Below are positions 9,723-18,211 of a DNA stretch of 22,809 bases, in pieces. The stretch lies in assembly GCA_964455185.1 (NCBI GenBank), contig CAYVUR010000011.1:1-22809 (forward strand). The letters run 5' to 3'. Origin of the DNA: CAISTG01 sp964455185. GTDB lineage: Bacteria > Patescibacteriota > Patescibacteriia > 2-01-FULL-39-33. The notes under the pieces are model-generated. The model saw only the letters and a program-made list of their open reading frames with translations, did no database searches and was not told where the DNA came from. Position numbers and translations under genes: made by a program. Within the stretch, counting starts at the first letter, position 1. Each line of letters begins with the position of its first letter.

Positions 9723-11330
9723 ATGAATGAAGACAACGAAATAATAACATTAGAAGATCTTTATTGTTTTTTAAAAAAATTCTCATTATCTGATAGTCTT
9801 TATGTGATCGCAATGATTAATAATATTTTTAAGTATGGATTTAATAAATTACATCTCGATAAAGCTCCAAGGCCGTTGGTTGAGTGGACTCAAAATCAAA
9901 TAAAAAGTAGTAATAGCGCAGCCGCATTAATGATACAAATAACAAGACTATCTAGGTTTTTGCTATTATCGGGAGCAAATGATTACAGGAAAGTATCCCT
10001 TGATATTGATAAGGATTATTTTTATAAGGCGCTTGAGTTAGTTTCCCTTTTGTTTGATGAGGATATTGAAGGAAAGATTGAAACCAAATATGATGTAGCT
10101 AGAATATTTGGACGTATGGGCCAATGGCAATTTCCTTTGCAATCTAATAGGGGAACAATAATTGGTCGTGCCAATTTATTGTTTGTGGAAATACCATCTC
10201 AAGTGACGGTAGATTATTGCTTTGACGATAAAATGAAAGAATATTTTGATATCAATATAGCAGAATTTATTCTTTCTGGTGTGGCGCTATGGATAATGAG
10301 CAATGGTGTATTAAAATATAATCTTAACGTAGAGGTGGAGTCACTTAAGGATATTGTTAATAAAAATAACATAAACAAGTTTATTAAATTATCATCTGGA
10401 ACAGTTGAAGATTATAAGAAAATGGTTCGTGGCGATAATTGGAAACAAACAAATAAATTACTTGACGTTTATGGATTAGATCCATTCTTAAGTATTCCGA
10501 TTATAAAAATTAATAAGTCAAAAGTATTGGATAACGATTCATATATTGTCCCGCAGCCATTCTATTTGTTAACTAGGTCTAGCGTTGGAATTTTTTATTT
10601 ATTAGCTGATAGGGAGAGAGAAACGTCTGAATCCTTGAATAAATTAGGAAAAAATAATTTTAGAGAATCTTTTGGCCATATTTATAAAGAGTATGTGGGT
10701 AGGCATCTTAATCAAAAAAACAGCCAAATTGTTTTTATTGATTTAGATGTTGAATTACCAATAAACAACAAAAAACCGGATTTTGCGATTATAAAAGATG
10801 ATAATTGTTTATTATTTGAGGTCAAAACAGCATTGTTGAACGTTAATAATAGAACTATCTTTGATCCAGTTAAAAGTAGAGACGAGATGATTAATGGCAA
10901 TATAAAAAAAGCATTTAGTCAGCTCCAATCTTTTGAGTCATTAATTAAAAATAATTTAATTAATGATGTTAGATTTAAAAATATAAAAAACGTGGTTAAG
11001 GTTATTGTGGGATTTGAAGATGTATATCTGGCTAATGCATTCTTATTACCAATTGCTAGTGAGATTTTTGGTTTAGATAGTAAAAACCTTCAGTTTGGGT
11101 CTATTTCTGATATTGAAAGTATTGGTAGTTTATCTTCCTCAGATACCGATCCAGTTTCTTTATTGCATGAGAAGGTAAATAATCAAGAGACGGCAGAATG
11201 GTCTATAGATGGATTTATTAAAAATAAGTATGATTCATCTCTAAAAAATCAGCTATTGGAAGATTCTTTTTCTTCTTTTATGATGAGGGCAATGGGTGAT
11301 GATTATCGTAGAGATACTAAGGTATTCTAA
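9723..11330 (+). CDS. PD-(D/E)XK nuclease-like protein
   Basis: A 535-residue soluble protein. The C-terminal half carries a clear PD-(D/E)XK core: helix FRESFGHIYKEYVGRHL (313-329) resembles the first catalytic-core helix, then VELPINNKKPD (D353) and LLFEVKTA (E366, K368), giving PD-x12-E-x-K, followed by a long helix with AFSQLQSFE (Q-containing, typical of this fold). Restriction enzymes, repair nucleases and defence effectors share this core. The N-terminal 300 residues are helical and unassigned, perhaps a specificity or regulatory part. No methyltransferase or defence partner is adjacent, so it is not a standard restriction-modification pair. It is monocistronic with a near-leaderless start and terminator at 11461-11487, and it lies in the accessory block between the odd tRNA and rpsT. 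A solitary defence nuclease is the best inference. Confidence 0.75.
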   Translation: MNEDNEIITLEDLYCFLKKFSLSDSLYVIAMINNIFKYGFNKLHLDKAPRPLVEWTQNQIKSSNSAAALMIQITRLSRFLLLSGANDYRKVSLDIDKDYFYKALELVSLLFDEDIEGKIETKYDVARIFGRMGQWQFPLQSNRGTIIGRANLLFVEIPSQVTVDYCFDDKMKEYFDINIAEFILSGVALWIMSNGVLKYNLNVEVESLKDIVNKNNINKFIKLSSGTVEDYKKMVRGDNWKQTNKLLDVYGLDPFLSIPIIKINKSKVLDNDSYIVPQPFYLLTRSSVGIFYLLADRERETSESLNKLGKNNFRESFGHIYKEYVGRHLNQKNSQIVFIDLDVELPINNKKPDFAIIKDDNCLLFEVKTALLNVNNRTIFDPVKSRDEMINGNIKKAFSQLQSFESLIKNNLINDVRFKNIKNVVKVIVGFEDVYLANAFLLPIASEIFGLDSKNLQFGSISDIESIGSLSSSDTDPVSLLHEKVNNQETAEWSIDGFIKNKYDSSLKNQLLEDSFSSFMMRAMGDDYRRDTKVF

Positions 11331-11460
11331 GAAGCAACAAAATTAATTTTAAAATGAAAATGGAGAATTCATTGAAATTTGAGGCCACTCAATTTTTCCA
11401 AAATCAGCCCGTAAGCCCCGCATCATGATATTTTAATAATTTATCTTTTATTCAAATAAA

Positions 11461-11487
11461 AAAACGACTATTATTGAGTCGCTTTTT
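11461..11487 (+). terminator. terminator after the nuclease-like gene
   Basis: CGACT/AGTCG with 7-nt loop, A-run upstream and CTTTTT downstream; possibly bidirectional. Confidence 0.75.
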
Positions 11488-11509
11488 ATTTTTTATAATT
11501 ATAAAATTC

Positions 11510-11538
11510 TTGCCAAATATAATTTTTTATGCTATTAT
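11510..11538 (+). promoter_or_regulatory. promoter of rpsT
   Basis: TTGCCA (11510-11515), 17 bp, TATTAT (11533-11538) with extended TGC. The leader of about 53 nt contains a small CCGG/CCGG hairpin (11571-11578 region) that could be an autoregulatory S20 site. Confidence 0.7.
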
Positions 11539-11597
11539 TATTTTAGGCAATTGAAGCCACCCGGAAGAAACTACCGGATAAAAGATAATAAAAAATT

Positions 11598-11861
11598 ATG
11601 CCAAATAAGAAGTCAGCAGCTAAAGCTCTAAGACAAAGTATTAAACGAACAGTTAGAAATTATAAAGTTAAACGAGCTATTAAAGATATTATCAAAGATT
11701 CTAAAAAGTTAATTGAAGTTAAAGAAAAGCAAGCTTCAGAAAAAGTTAAGCAGGCTATTAAGTTATTAGATAAGGCAGCTGCTAAAAAGATTATTAAAAA
11801 AAATAATGCTGCTAGGAGAAAATCTAGATTAATGAAAAAACTTAATTCAATTATGAAATAA
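11598..11861 (+). CDS. rpsT: 30S ribosomal protein bS20
   Basis: An 87-residue, highly basic, all-helical protein that binds 16S rRNA early in small-subunit assembly. The start MPNKKSAAKALRQSIKRTVRN and the end NNAARRKSRLMKKLN match the conserved bS20 ends, and the length is typical. It has its own promoter and a strong terminator (11866-11891), so it is expressed separately from rlmN. No SD precedes the ATG (AAAAAATT only), in line with other core genes in this window. Confidence 0.97.
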   Translation: MPNKKSAAKALRQSIKRTVRNYKVKRAIKDIIKDSKKLIEVKEKQASEKVKQAIKLLDKAAAKKIIKKNNAARRKSRLMKKLNSIMK

Positions 11862-11865
11862 TTTT

Positions 11866-11891
11866 ACTCCCCGCTATCGGCGGGGAGTTTT
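11866..11891 (+). terminator. terminator after rpsT
   Basis: ACTCCCCGC/GCGGGGAGT, 9 bp with 5-nt loop, followed by TTTT. The rlmN ATG begins 9 bp later. Confidence 0.9.
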
Positions 11892-11899
11892 GATATTGT

Positions 11900-12886
11900 A
11901 TGGAATTAAATAATGTTTTAGTTAATCAACCAAAATATAGAAAAAAACAAATACAAGAAGCTATTTATAAGCAATTAATTTCTGATTGGGATCAAGCTCT
12001 GACTTTGCCTAAAAATTTACGGGAAAAATTAAAAAAAGAAATACCCTTAGTAATTCCAGCAACAATTATTAGAAGTGATAGAGCGCATAAAGCTTTAATT
12101 ACTTTAATTGATGGTTTGCAAATAGAAACTGTATTAATAATTAATCGAGATGGTCGTTATACGGTTTGCGTTTCTTCGCAAGTAGGATGTCCGATGGCTT
12201 GTAGTTTTTGTGCTACTGGACAAATGGGCTTAAAGCGTAATTTATCAACTCAAGAAATTATTAATCAAATATTATTATTTGCTCGAGAATTAAAAAAATC
12301 GTCTGATAGAATTGATAATATAGTTTTTATGGGAATGGGCGAACCTTTACTTAATTTATCAAATGTTTTAAAAGCTATTGAAATCATTAATTCTCCTGAA
12401 GGATTAGGTATTGGAGCTCGTTCAATTTCTATTTCTACTTGCGGTGTACCAGAAGGAATTAGGGAAATTATAAATTTTCCTTTACAAATTAATTTAGCTG
12501 TTTCTTTGCATGCGCCCAATGATGAATTAAGATCTGAATTAATGCCAATAGCTTCTCAATATTCTCTTAAAGAAATTTGGCAAGAACTCAAAAATTATCT
12601 TAACGTTAAACGACGTAAAGTTATGTTAGAATATGTAATGATTGATAATATTAATGATAATGAATTGTATGCCGAGGAGTTAGCTGGTTTAGCTAAAGAA
12701 TTGCCTCAAGGTTTGATTATGATTAATTTAATTCCTTATAATTCAATAGGAAAATTTCGAGCTTCACCGAAAAATCAAATTCAAAAATTTAAACAAGTTT
12801 TAGAAGAACATGGTTTAGAAGTTGTTATAAGAGAGTCTTTAGGCGAAGACATTGCTGGAGCTTGTGGTCAGTTAATTACAAAATAA
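11900..12886 (+). CDS. rlmN: dual-specificity rRNA/tRNA methyltransferase RlmN (radical SAM)
   Basis: It methylates C2 of A2503 in 23S rRNA (and A37 of some tRNAs) by radical SAM chemistry. The iron-sulphur motif CxxxCxxC is present at C97, C101 and C104 (VGCPMACSFCATG). C90 (TVCVSSQ) and C322 (GACGQL) correspond to the two mechanistic cysteines that E. coli RlmN has at C118 and C355. GMGEPLLN (SAM binding), STCGVPEGI and SLHAPND blocks are all in order. The 328 residues are slightly short but complete. The ATG is 9 bp after the rpsT terminator, with no SD and no obvious promoter of its own. It may rely on read-through, although nearby TTTGATATTGT could be a degenerate -10. Confidence 0.97.
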   Translation: MELNNVLVNQPKYRKKQIQEAIYKQLISDWDQALTLPKNLREKLKKEIPLVIPATIIRSDRAHKALITLIDGLQIETVLIINRDGRYTVCVSSQVGCPMACSFCATGQMGLKRNLSTQEIINQILLFARELKKSSDRIDNIVFMGMGEPLLNLSNVLKAIEIINSPEGLGIGARSISISTCGVPEGIREIINFPLQINLAVSLHAPNDELRSELMPIASQYSLKEIWQELKNYLNVKRRKVMLEYVMIDNINDNELYAEELAGLAKELPQGLIMINLIPYNSIGKFRASPKNQIQKFKQVLEEHGLEVVIRESLGEDIAGACGQLITK

Positions 12887-12903
12887 CAATTAAAATTAAT
12901 TAT

Positions 12904-13875
12904 TTAACAATTTTTAGTAATTAATAAATCAAATAAAAGTTCAGGATTTTTGATTCCTGATTTAAGTTGTTTTTCTATTTCTATTAATTGATTATTTATA
13001 TTAATTAGTTGTTTTAAATTGAAATTTTTAGCATTAACTATGTTTTTTTGAACCACATAAGGATGAATTTCTATTTTTGTGGCTAAAGTATTAGTAGTTA
13101 TTTTAGGATTTTTTTCTAATTCAGATTTTATTTTTAATAAAGTTTTAAATTGCCAAGAAACACTAGCTAATAGAGCTAAAGGTTGATTGCCAGAAAGTAA
13201 TTGGTCAGAAATTAGTTTTAGTGCTAATTTTTTATTTTTAGCTGCTAAAGCATCAGTTAATTTAAATATATCATCATCAAATTTAGCTTTGACTAGATTT
13301 TTAATATCTACTAATTCAATTAATTTGCCGTTTTTATAAGCTTTTAGTTTAGCTAATTCTAAAGTGATTTGTGTTAAGTCTCCGCCAGTCAGATTTATTA
13401 ATTCAATAATTGCTAAATCTTCTATTTTTATTTTTTTTGTTTGACAATATTGATTAATCCAAATAGATAAATTGCGTCCTTTAGGTGAATTACATTCCCA
13501 AGAATATTTTTGTTGCTTAAGATAATTAAATAAAAGATCTTTTTGTGGTATTTTTTTTGTATCATCAAAGACATCAAAAAATAATAAATTATTTTCAATT
13601 TCACGTGTTTTAATGAAGTTTACTATTTGATCACGTAATTTTTTTCTTGTCGGAGACATTTCAGACATTATTCCAGAGATGATGATTAATTTTTTTTCAC
13701 TCAAAAAAGGAGTTGTCAATGATTCTTGAGTAAAGCGGTCATAATCTAAACTATCAGCAAAAATACGAACAACATTAAGTCCGCTTTTGTCTTTTTTGGT
13801 GATAAATCCAGTTTCTAATTCTTTAAGTTTTTCACGGCAAAGATAAATATCTGTACCATAAATATGAAATATCAT
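12904..13875 (-). CDS. holA: DNA polymerase III delta subunit
   Basis: The clamp-loader subunit that opens the beta sliding clamp. The N-terminus MIFHIYGTDIYLCREKLKEL is the degenerate AAA+ nucleotide-site region typical of HolA. LTTPFLSEKKLIIISGI (about 55-70) is the clamp-binding strand/helix, and the middle ALAAKNKKLALKLISDQLLSGNQPLALLASVSWQFKTLL matches the family's conserved collar region. The 323 residues are normal. It has its own promoter (13894-13922), downstream of polA and its terminator, and converges with rlmN with 17 bp between stops. Confidence 0.93.
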   Translation of the reverse strand: MIFHIYGTDIYLCREKLKELETGFITKKDKSGLNVVRIFADSLDYDRFTQESLTTPFLSEKKLIIISGIMSEMSPTRKKLRDQIVNFIKTREIENNLLFFDVFDDTKKIPQKDLLFNYLKQQKYSWECNSPKGRNLSIWINQYCQTKKIKIEDLAIIELINLTGGDLTQITLELAKLKAYKNGKLIELVDIKNLVKAKFDDDIFKLTDALAAKNKKLALKLISDQLLSGNQPLALLASVSWQFKTLLKIKSELEKNPKITTNTLATKIEIHPYVVQKNIVNAKNFNLKQLININNQLIEIEKQLKSGIKNPELLFDLLITKNC

Positions 13876-13893
13876 AATAAAATATTTTAGTTG

Positions 13894-13922
13894 ATTATAA
13901 TAATAAATTCAAACTTTATCAA
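13894..13922 (-). promoter_or_regulatory. promoter of holA
   Basis: TTGATA (13917-13922), 17 bp, TATAAT (13894-13899) on the minus strand, 18 bp before the holA ATG. Confidence 0.75.
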
Positions 13923-13953
13923 AATTTTAAAAACCGCTGTATTAGCGGTTTTT
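13922..13953 (-). terminator. terminator of polA, containing the stop codon
   Basis: AAAAACCGC/GCGGTTTTT (9 bp) with a 7-nt loop. The last three polA codons form the 5' arm and the TAA lies in the loop. The 3' T-run overlaps the holA -35, so the two signals share DNA. Confidence 0.85.
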
Positions 13954-16752
13954 AATTTTTATTTCTTTAGTTTCTCCCCAATTATCACCAAAAGAAATTT
14001 CTACTTCAATTGGCGCACGTAATTTCATAACAGAACACATAGCTTGATTAATAAATTTAGCAACTTTTTTTATTTCTTTGTTTGGCACTTCAAAAACAAG
14101 TTCATCATGTACTTGTAAAATCATTTTAGATTTAGGTGAAATTTTAGGTAGTTCTTTGTGAATTTTAATCATGGCTAATTTAATTAAATCAGCCGCTGTG
14201 CCTTGAATTGGCATATTAACAGCCATACGTTCGGCTGAATTGCGTACTTGGCTAATATTAGAATTAATTTCAGGAAGAAAGCGTCGACGGCCATAAAGTG
14301 TTTCAACATAGCCTTTATCGCGAGCTATCTCTATAGTTTCATCAAGCCATTTTTTAACTTCTTTAAAGGTATCAAAATATTTAAAAATAAATTGTTGTGC
14401 TTCATTATTACTAAGACCAGTACGAGAAGCAAGCCCCCATGCTCCCATACCATAAAGAACCCCAAAATTTATTTCTTTGGCTGTTCGTCTAATTTCTTTT
14501 GTTACTTCTTCTGGTTTAATTCCATAGATAATAGCCGCTGTCATAGTATGAATGTCACCTCCAGAATTAAAAATATCTAACATTTTTTTATCATTAGCTA
14601 AAGAAGCAATAATTCTTAATTCAATTTGTGAATAATCAGCTTTAATTATCTTAAAACCAGATTCAGCAATAAAGGCACGGCGAATTAGCCCACCTAATTC
14701 ACTTCTGATAGGAATGTTTTGTAAATTAGGTTCAGAAGAAGAAAGTCTGCCAGTAGCTGTAATTGTTTGATTGAAAGAAGTGTGTATCCTTCCGTCAATT
14801 TTACTTTCTAATTTTGGTAAGGCATCAAGATAAGTTGATTTTAATTTTGATAATTCACGAAACTCTATAATTAAATCAATAATTTTATGTTGTCCTTGTA
14901 ATTTTTCTAATTCTCCAGCAGCGGTAGAAATTCCAGTTTTGGTTTTACCAATGCCGGCAGTAGATATTTTTAATTTATCAAATAATATTTCTTTGAGTTG
15001 TTTGGGGCTAGCTAAATTAAATTTTTCACCAGCTAATTCCCAAGCTTTTTTTTCAATTACTTCAATACGTTTAGCAAAATCAAGAGAAAGTTTTTTTAAT
15101 GACTGATTATCAATTTTAACTCCCCTTTTTTCCATTTCAGATAATACTTCAATAAGTGGCATTTCTAATTCATTAAATAATCCATATAAATTTTCTTTTT
15201 TTAATTCTAAAGAAAATTTCTCATATAATCTATAAGTTAAATCAGCATCTTCACAAGCATACCAGCTAATTTTTTCTAGTGGTACCTCAGCCATGGTTAT
15301 TTGTTTTTTACCAGTTCCAATCAACTCTTCAATTGATTGCATTTGATAACCAAATTCTACAAAAGCTAAAGTATCTAAATTATGTTGGCGATGTCCGGGG
15401 TTAAGTAAATAAGAAGCAATCATAGTATCAAAATATATTCCGCCAATTTTTATTGGTTTATTTTTATTAGTAAACCAATTAATTAAAACTTCGATATCAA
15501 ATTTTAAATTATGACCTATTTTTTTAATTGTTTCATTAGTAAAAATTTGTTTTAAGTTTGTTTTTATTTTTTCCGCTAATTCTAAAGGAAGGTAATAGGC
15601 TTCTCCGGGCTTCCAACAAAAAGAAATTCCAATTAGTTTATTATCAAAAGGATTTAAGCCATCAGTTTCTGTATCAAAACAGATAAATTTTTGTTGGCTT
15701 AATTCTTTTAAGAATGATTTAAGGTTATTTTCTGTTATAGTTTGATAATTTTGTTCACCAATTTTTTTATTAATTAGTTTAGTTGATTCTTTGGTTTCAG
15801 ATTTAAAATCTTTTTTAGCTGTAAATAAATTTCCTTGTCCTATAGGAACAATGAAGCCTGATTTAGTTAATGTTACTATTTGATTCATCAATCTTTTGAA
15901 ACCAAGCTTCATAAATAATTCTGCTATCTTATCCTGATTAAATCCCTTAAAATGGCAATCTGATAGTTTGAAATTAATTGGTGCGTCTAAAATTATTGTG
16001 GCTAGTTTTTTAGACATCAGAGCTTGCTCTTTTTGTTTTATTAAGGCCTCTCTAATGCGATCGCGTATCTTCTCTGAATTGATGTTTTTATAAACTCCTT
16101 CTAATGAATTAAAATTTAATAATAAATCAATAGCACTTTTTTCGCCAATACCTTTAACTCCAGGAATATTATCAGAAAGATCTCCACGTAAACCTTTATA
16201 ATCAATTAATTGTTTAGGATTTAATCCGCCAAACTTTTTTTTAACCTCTTGTTCATCATAAAGAATTGTTTCTGACAATCCTTTATGAGGAGATAAAACT
16301 TTAGTATTATAGTCAACTAATTGTAAACAATCTTGATCGCCGGTAAGAATAATAGTTTCAATATCAGGACGGTCAACTGATTTTAGTGTAGCGATTGTGC
16401 CAATTAAGTCATCAGCTTCATAACCCGCTAGTTCAAATATTGGTATATCAAAAGATTTAATAACCTCTTTAACTAAAGGAATTTGTTCATATAATTCATC
16501 AGGAGCTTTGATGCGCTTAGCTTTGTATTCTAAATATTCTTCATGGCGAAAGGTTTTTTCTTTACGATCAAAGCAGGCTGCTATATAATCCGGCTTTAAA
16601 TCTTTAATTGCTTTAAGAAAAATCATTGTAAAACCATAAACAGCATTTGTGGGTCGTTTTTGAGAATCGCTAAGTGGCGGTAAAGCATAAAAAGCCCGAT
16701 GAATTAAAGCATTAGCGTCTATTATAAGTAATTTTTCCTTCTTAGAACTCAT
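13942..16752 (-). CDS. polA: DNA polymerase I
   Basis: A 936-residue repair and Okazaki-fragment polymerase with all three activities. The 5'-3' exonuclease domain spans about 1-300 (IIDANALIHRAF, YEADDLIGT, LTGDQDCLQL, DLSDNIPGVKGIGEK). The 3'-5' proofreading domain spans about 330-520 with intact exo motifs D360-x-E362, N415-xxx-D419 and Y498-xxx-D502. The polymerase domain spans about 560-936 with motif A D706 (ADYSQIELR), motif B R756-K759-F763 (RRTAKEINFGVLYG) and motif C H882-D883-E884. Proofreading is kept, unlike in many small-genome or thermophile Pol I proteins. The ATG is preceded by a 7-bp inverted repeat (AACTCAT/ATGAGTT) that includes the start codon and could limit initiation; there is no SD. 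It is divergent from the phosphoesterase gene. Confidence 0.98.
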   Translation of the reverse strand: MSSKKEKLLIIDANALIHRAFYALPPLSDSQKRPTNAVYGFTMIFLKAIKDLKPDYIAACFDRKEKTFRHEEYLEYKAKRIKAPDELYEQIPLVKEVIKSFDIPIFELAGYEADDLIGTIATLKSVDRPDIETIILTGDQDCLQLVDYNTKVLSPHKGLSETILYDEQEVKKKFGGLNPKQLIDYKGLRGDLSDNIPGVKGIGEKSAIDLLLNFNSLEGVYKNINSEKIRDRIREALIKQKEQALMSKKLATIILDAPINFKLSDCHFKGFNQDKIAELFMKLGFKRLMNQIVTLTKSGFIVPIGQGNLFTAKKDFKSETKESTKLINKKIGEQNYQTITENNLKSFLKELSQQKFICFDTETDGLNPFDNKLIGISFCWKPGEAYYLPLELAEKIKTNLKQIFTNETIKKIGHNLKFDIEVLINWFTNKNKPIKIGGIYFDTMIASYLLNPGHRQHNLDTLAFVEFGYQMQSIEELIGTGKKQITMAEVPLEKISWYACEDADLTYRLYEKFSLELKKENLYGLFNELEMPLIEVLSEMEKRGVKIDNQSLKKLSLDFAKRIEVIEKKAWELAGEKFNLASPKQLKEILFDKLKISTAGIGKTKTGISTAAGELEKLQGQHKIIDLIIEFRELSKLKSTYLDALPKLESKIDGRIHTSFNQTITATGRLSSSEPNLQNIPIRSELGGLIRRAFIAESGFKIIKADYSQIELRIIASLANDKKMLDIFNSGGDIHTMTAAIIYGIKPEEVTKEIRRTAKEINFGVLYGMGAWGLASRTGLSNNEAQQFIFKYFDTFKEVKKWLDETIEIARDKGYVETLYGRRRFLPEINSNISQVRNSAERMAVNMPIQGTAADLIKLAMIKIHKELPKISPKSKMILQVHDELVFEVPNKEIKKVAKFINQAMCSVMKLRAPIEVEISFGDNWGETKEIKIKNR

Positions 16753-16774
16753 AAAATTATTAAAATATGAGTTA

Positions 16775-16803
16775 ATTATAGTATTTTTTAGGTGCTAATA
16801 CAA
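16775..16803 (-). promoter_or_regulatory. promoter of polA
   Basis: TTGTAT (16798-16803), 17 bp, TATAAT (16775-16780) on the minus strand; 10 bp from the divergent promoter at 16813. Confidence 0.7.
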
Positions 16804-16812
16804 ATATTTTTC

Positions 16813-16841
16813 TTGACTTATTTATTACTAAGTGTTATTTT
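16813..16841 (+). promoter_or_regulatory. promoter of the two-domain phosphoesterase gene
   Basis: TTGACT (16813-16818), 17 bp, TATTTT (16836-16841) with extended TGT. The predicted start near 16848 falls at the base of the hairpin 16844-16873. Confidence 0.65.
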
Positions 16842-16843
16842 AA

Positions 16844-16873
16844 TTTGATACTAAGTAAGGGCTTAGTATCAAA
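16844..16873 (+). promoter_or_regulatory. 5'-terminal mRNA hairpin
   Basis: TTTGATACTAAG/CTTAGTATCAAA, 12 bp with 6-nt loop TAAGGG, at or next to the predicted mRNA 5' end, like hairpin A of the 1591 and 2306 cassettes. It is likely protective against decay; alternatively it is a repressor operator. Confidence 0.6.
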
Positions 16874-16911
16874 ATTAGTACCTTAACATTTTAAAAAGAA
16901 GGAGAATAATT

Positions 16912-18066
16912 ATGAATAATGTCATTGGTATTATTTCTGATACTCATAAAGATATTCAAAACTCCATTCCTTATATCATTGAAGAATTCAGGAAACGCGG
17001 TGTTACTAGAATTTTTCATTGCGGAGATTTGGATGAGAGACATTTTTCGTCACAACTTTTTGGTGGATTTCCTTTCCATTATGCTTTGACTGAAGACCAA
17101 TGTGAATGTGAGCCAGATGGTAAATGTCGTTGTCCTAAAGAAAAGTTTTATCCTCCATCTGCTGATTGGCGATATACCATGCCAGGTCACAGAATTATTC
17201 GTGTTGATGAAGAAATATATTATCTGGGACACAAATTGCCTTTTGATTTTTTTCTCAATGTGACAGAAAAGGATTTTGACGAGAGATTACAACGTATCAG
17301 GTTAGCTAATGACGGTTTGCGTTGGATTTTTGGTGGGCATACGCATTTTCAAACTTATCGTCAAGGTCGATTAGCTTCATTAATTAATCCCGGAGCAGCT
17401 GAAGGCTCAATTAACTGGGGTTATGAATTTGCTGTTTTGTATGAAGATAAAAGCGAAGTTGTTTTTGGCAGAATTATGCCAACTCCACCCCAAGAAGAAG
17501 CTTTTACTGTAGGTATAATTTCCGATAGTTTAAACGTTTCCAAGCTTGATGTTAAATTTTGGGAAAAATTGCGTAATGAATTTTTTTCTCGAGGCGTCAG
17601 TCAAATTATTCATTGTGGTAACCTTGCCATTGAAGACATTGGTCGGCCAGAGTTAGCAGAATTTATTGTCCATTTTAATTTATTACCAGAGCAAATTAAG
17701 GATTTGAAAAGAAGCAACAGAGATAATTGGCAAAATCAATTTCCAGATAATTGGAAATTGATTGATCATGAAAAGCCAATAGTTGATATTAAAGATCAAC
17801 GCTTTTATGTTAAACTTGATTTAGCTTTGGATCTTATTAATTTAAGTGAAATGGGCATGGATTTTTTAGCGATGAAAATTCGTAAGGAGTTTCCTATGAC
17901 GAATTATGTTTTGTGTGGTTTTACTAATGACGCCTTGTATCATGAAGGACAACAGATTCGTATCATTAATCCCGGTGATATTAATCACGACCGTAATTTT
18001 TGTACGATTTGTTTTCCTCGGCACGAAATTACTTTTGGACACGTGCCAATTGATCCATTACCTTAG
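16912..18066 (+). CDS. tandem metallophosphoesterase with degenerate second domain
   Basis: Two YfcE/MJ0936-type calcineurin-like phosphoesterase domains in one 384-residue protein. Domain 1 (about 1-190) keeps metal ligands: D10-x-H12 (GIISDTH), H36-C-G-D39, G-H107, G142-H-T-H145 and NPGA (159-162). It carries a Cys insertion C64-x-C66-x5-C72-x-C74 that could bind an extra metal. Domain 2 (about 198-384) repeats the fold, but the ligands are replaced: D205-S-L207, HCG-N237, and GFTN (336-339) for GHTH, while NPGD is kept. It therefore looks catalytically dead and may be structural or regulatory. The substrate of domain 1 is unknown (phosphodiester or nucleotide). The SD AAGGAGA lies 8 nt upstream, the promoter is at 16813-16841 and a 5' hairpin leads the mRNA. 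Monocistronic, terminator 18089-18118. Confidence 0.85.
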   Translation: MNNVIGIISDTHKDIQNSIPYIIEEFRKRGVTRIFHCGDLDERHFSSQLFGGFPFHYALTEDQCECEPDGKCRCPKEKFYPPSADWRYTMPGHRIIRVDEEIYYLGHKLPFDFFLNVTEKDFDERLQRIRLANDGLRWIFGGHTHFQTYRQGRLASLINPGAAEGSINWGYEFAVLYEDKSEVVFGRIMPTPPQEEAFTVGIISDSLNVSKLDVKFWEKLRNEFFSRGVSQIIHCGNLAIEDIGRPELAEFIVHFNLLPEQIKDLKRSNRDNWQNQFPDNWKLIDHEKPIVDIKDQRFYVKLDLALDLINLSEMGMDFLAMKIRKEFPMTNYVLCGFTNDALYHEGQQIRIINPGDINHDRNFCTICFPRHEITFGHVPIDPLP

Positions 18067-18088
18067 TTTTTCAATTTTATTATTTTTT

Positions 18089-18118
18089 GCCTTGTCACTT
18101 TTTTGTGGCAAGGCTTTT
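18089..18118 (+). terminator. terminator after phosphoesterase gene
   Basis: GCCTTGTCAC/GTGGCAAGGC (10 bp, one G-U), loop T6, tail TTTT. Confidence 0.9.
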
Positions 18119-18153
18119 AAATTTGAGTTAATTTAGTTAATGTTTGTAGATAA

Positions 18154-18181
18154 TTGTCTATTTTGTTAAAATATTTATAAT
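18154..18181 (+). promoter_or_regulatory. promoter of smc operon
   Basis: TTGTCT (18154-18159), 16 bp, TATAAT (18176-18181); the smc ATG follows at 18212 without an SD. Confidence 0.65.
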
Positions 18182-18211
18182 TGATTAATCTTGTTTTTAA
18201 TATTTTAAGTT

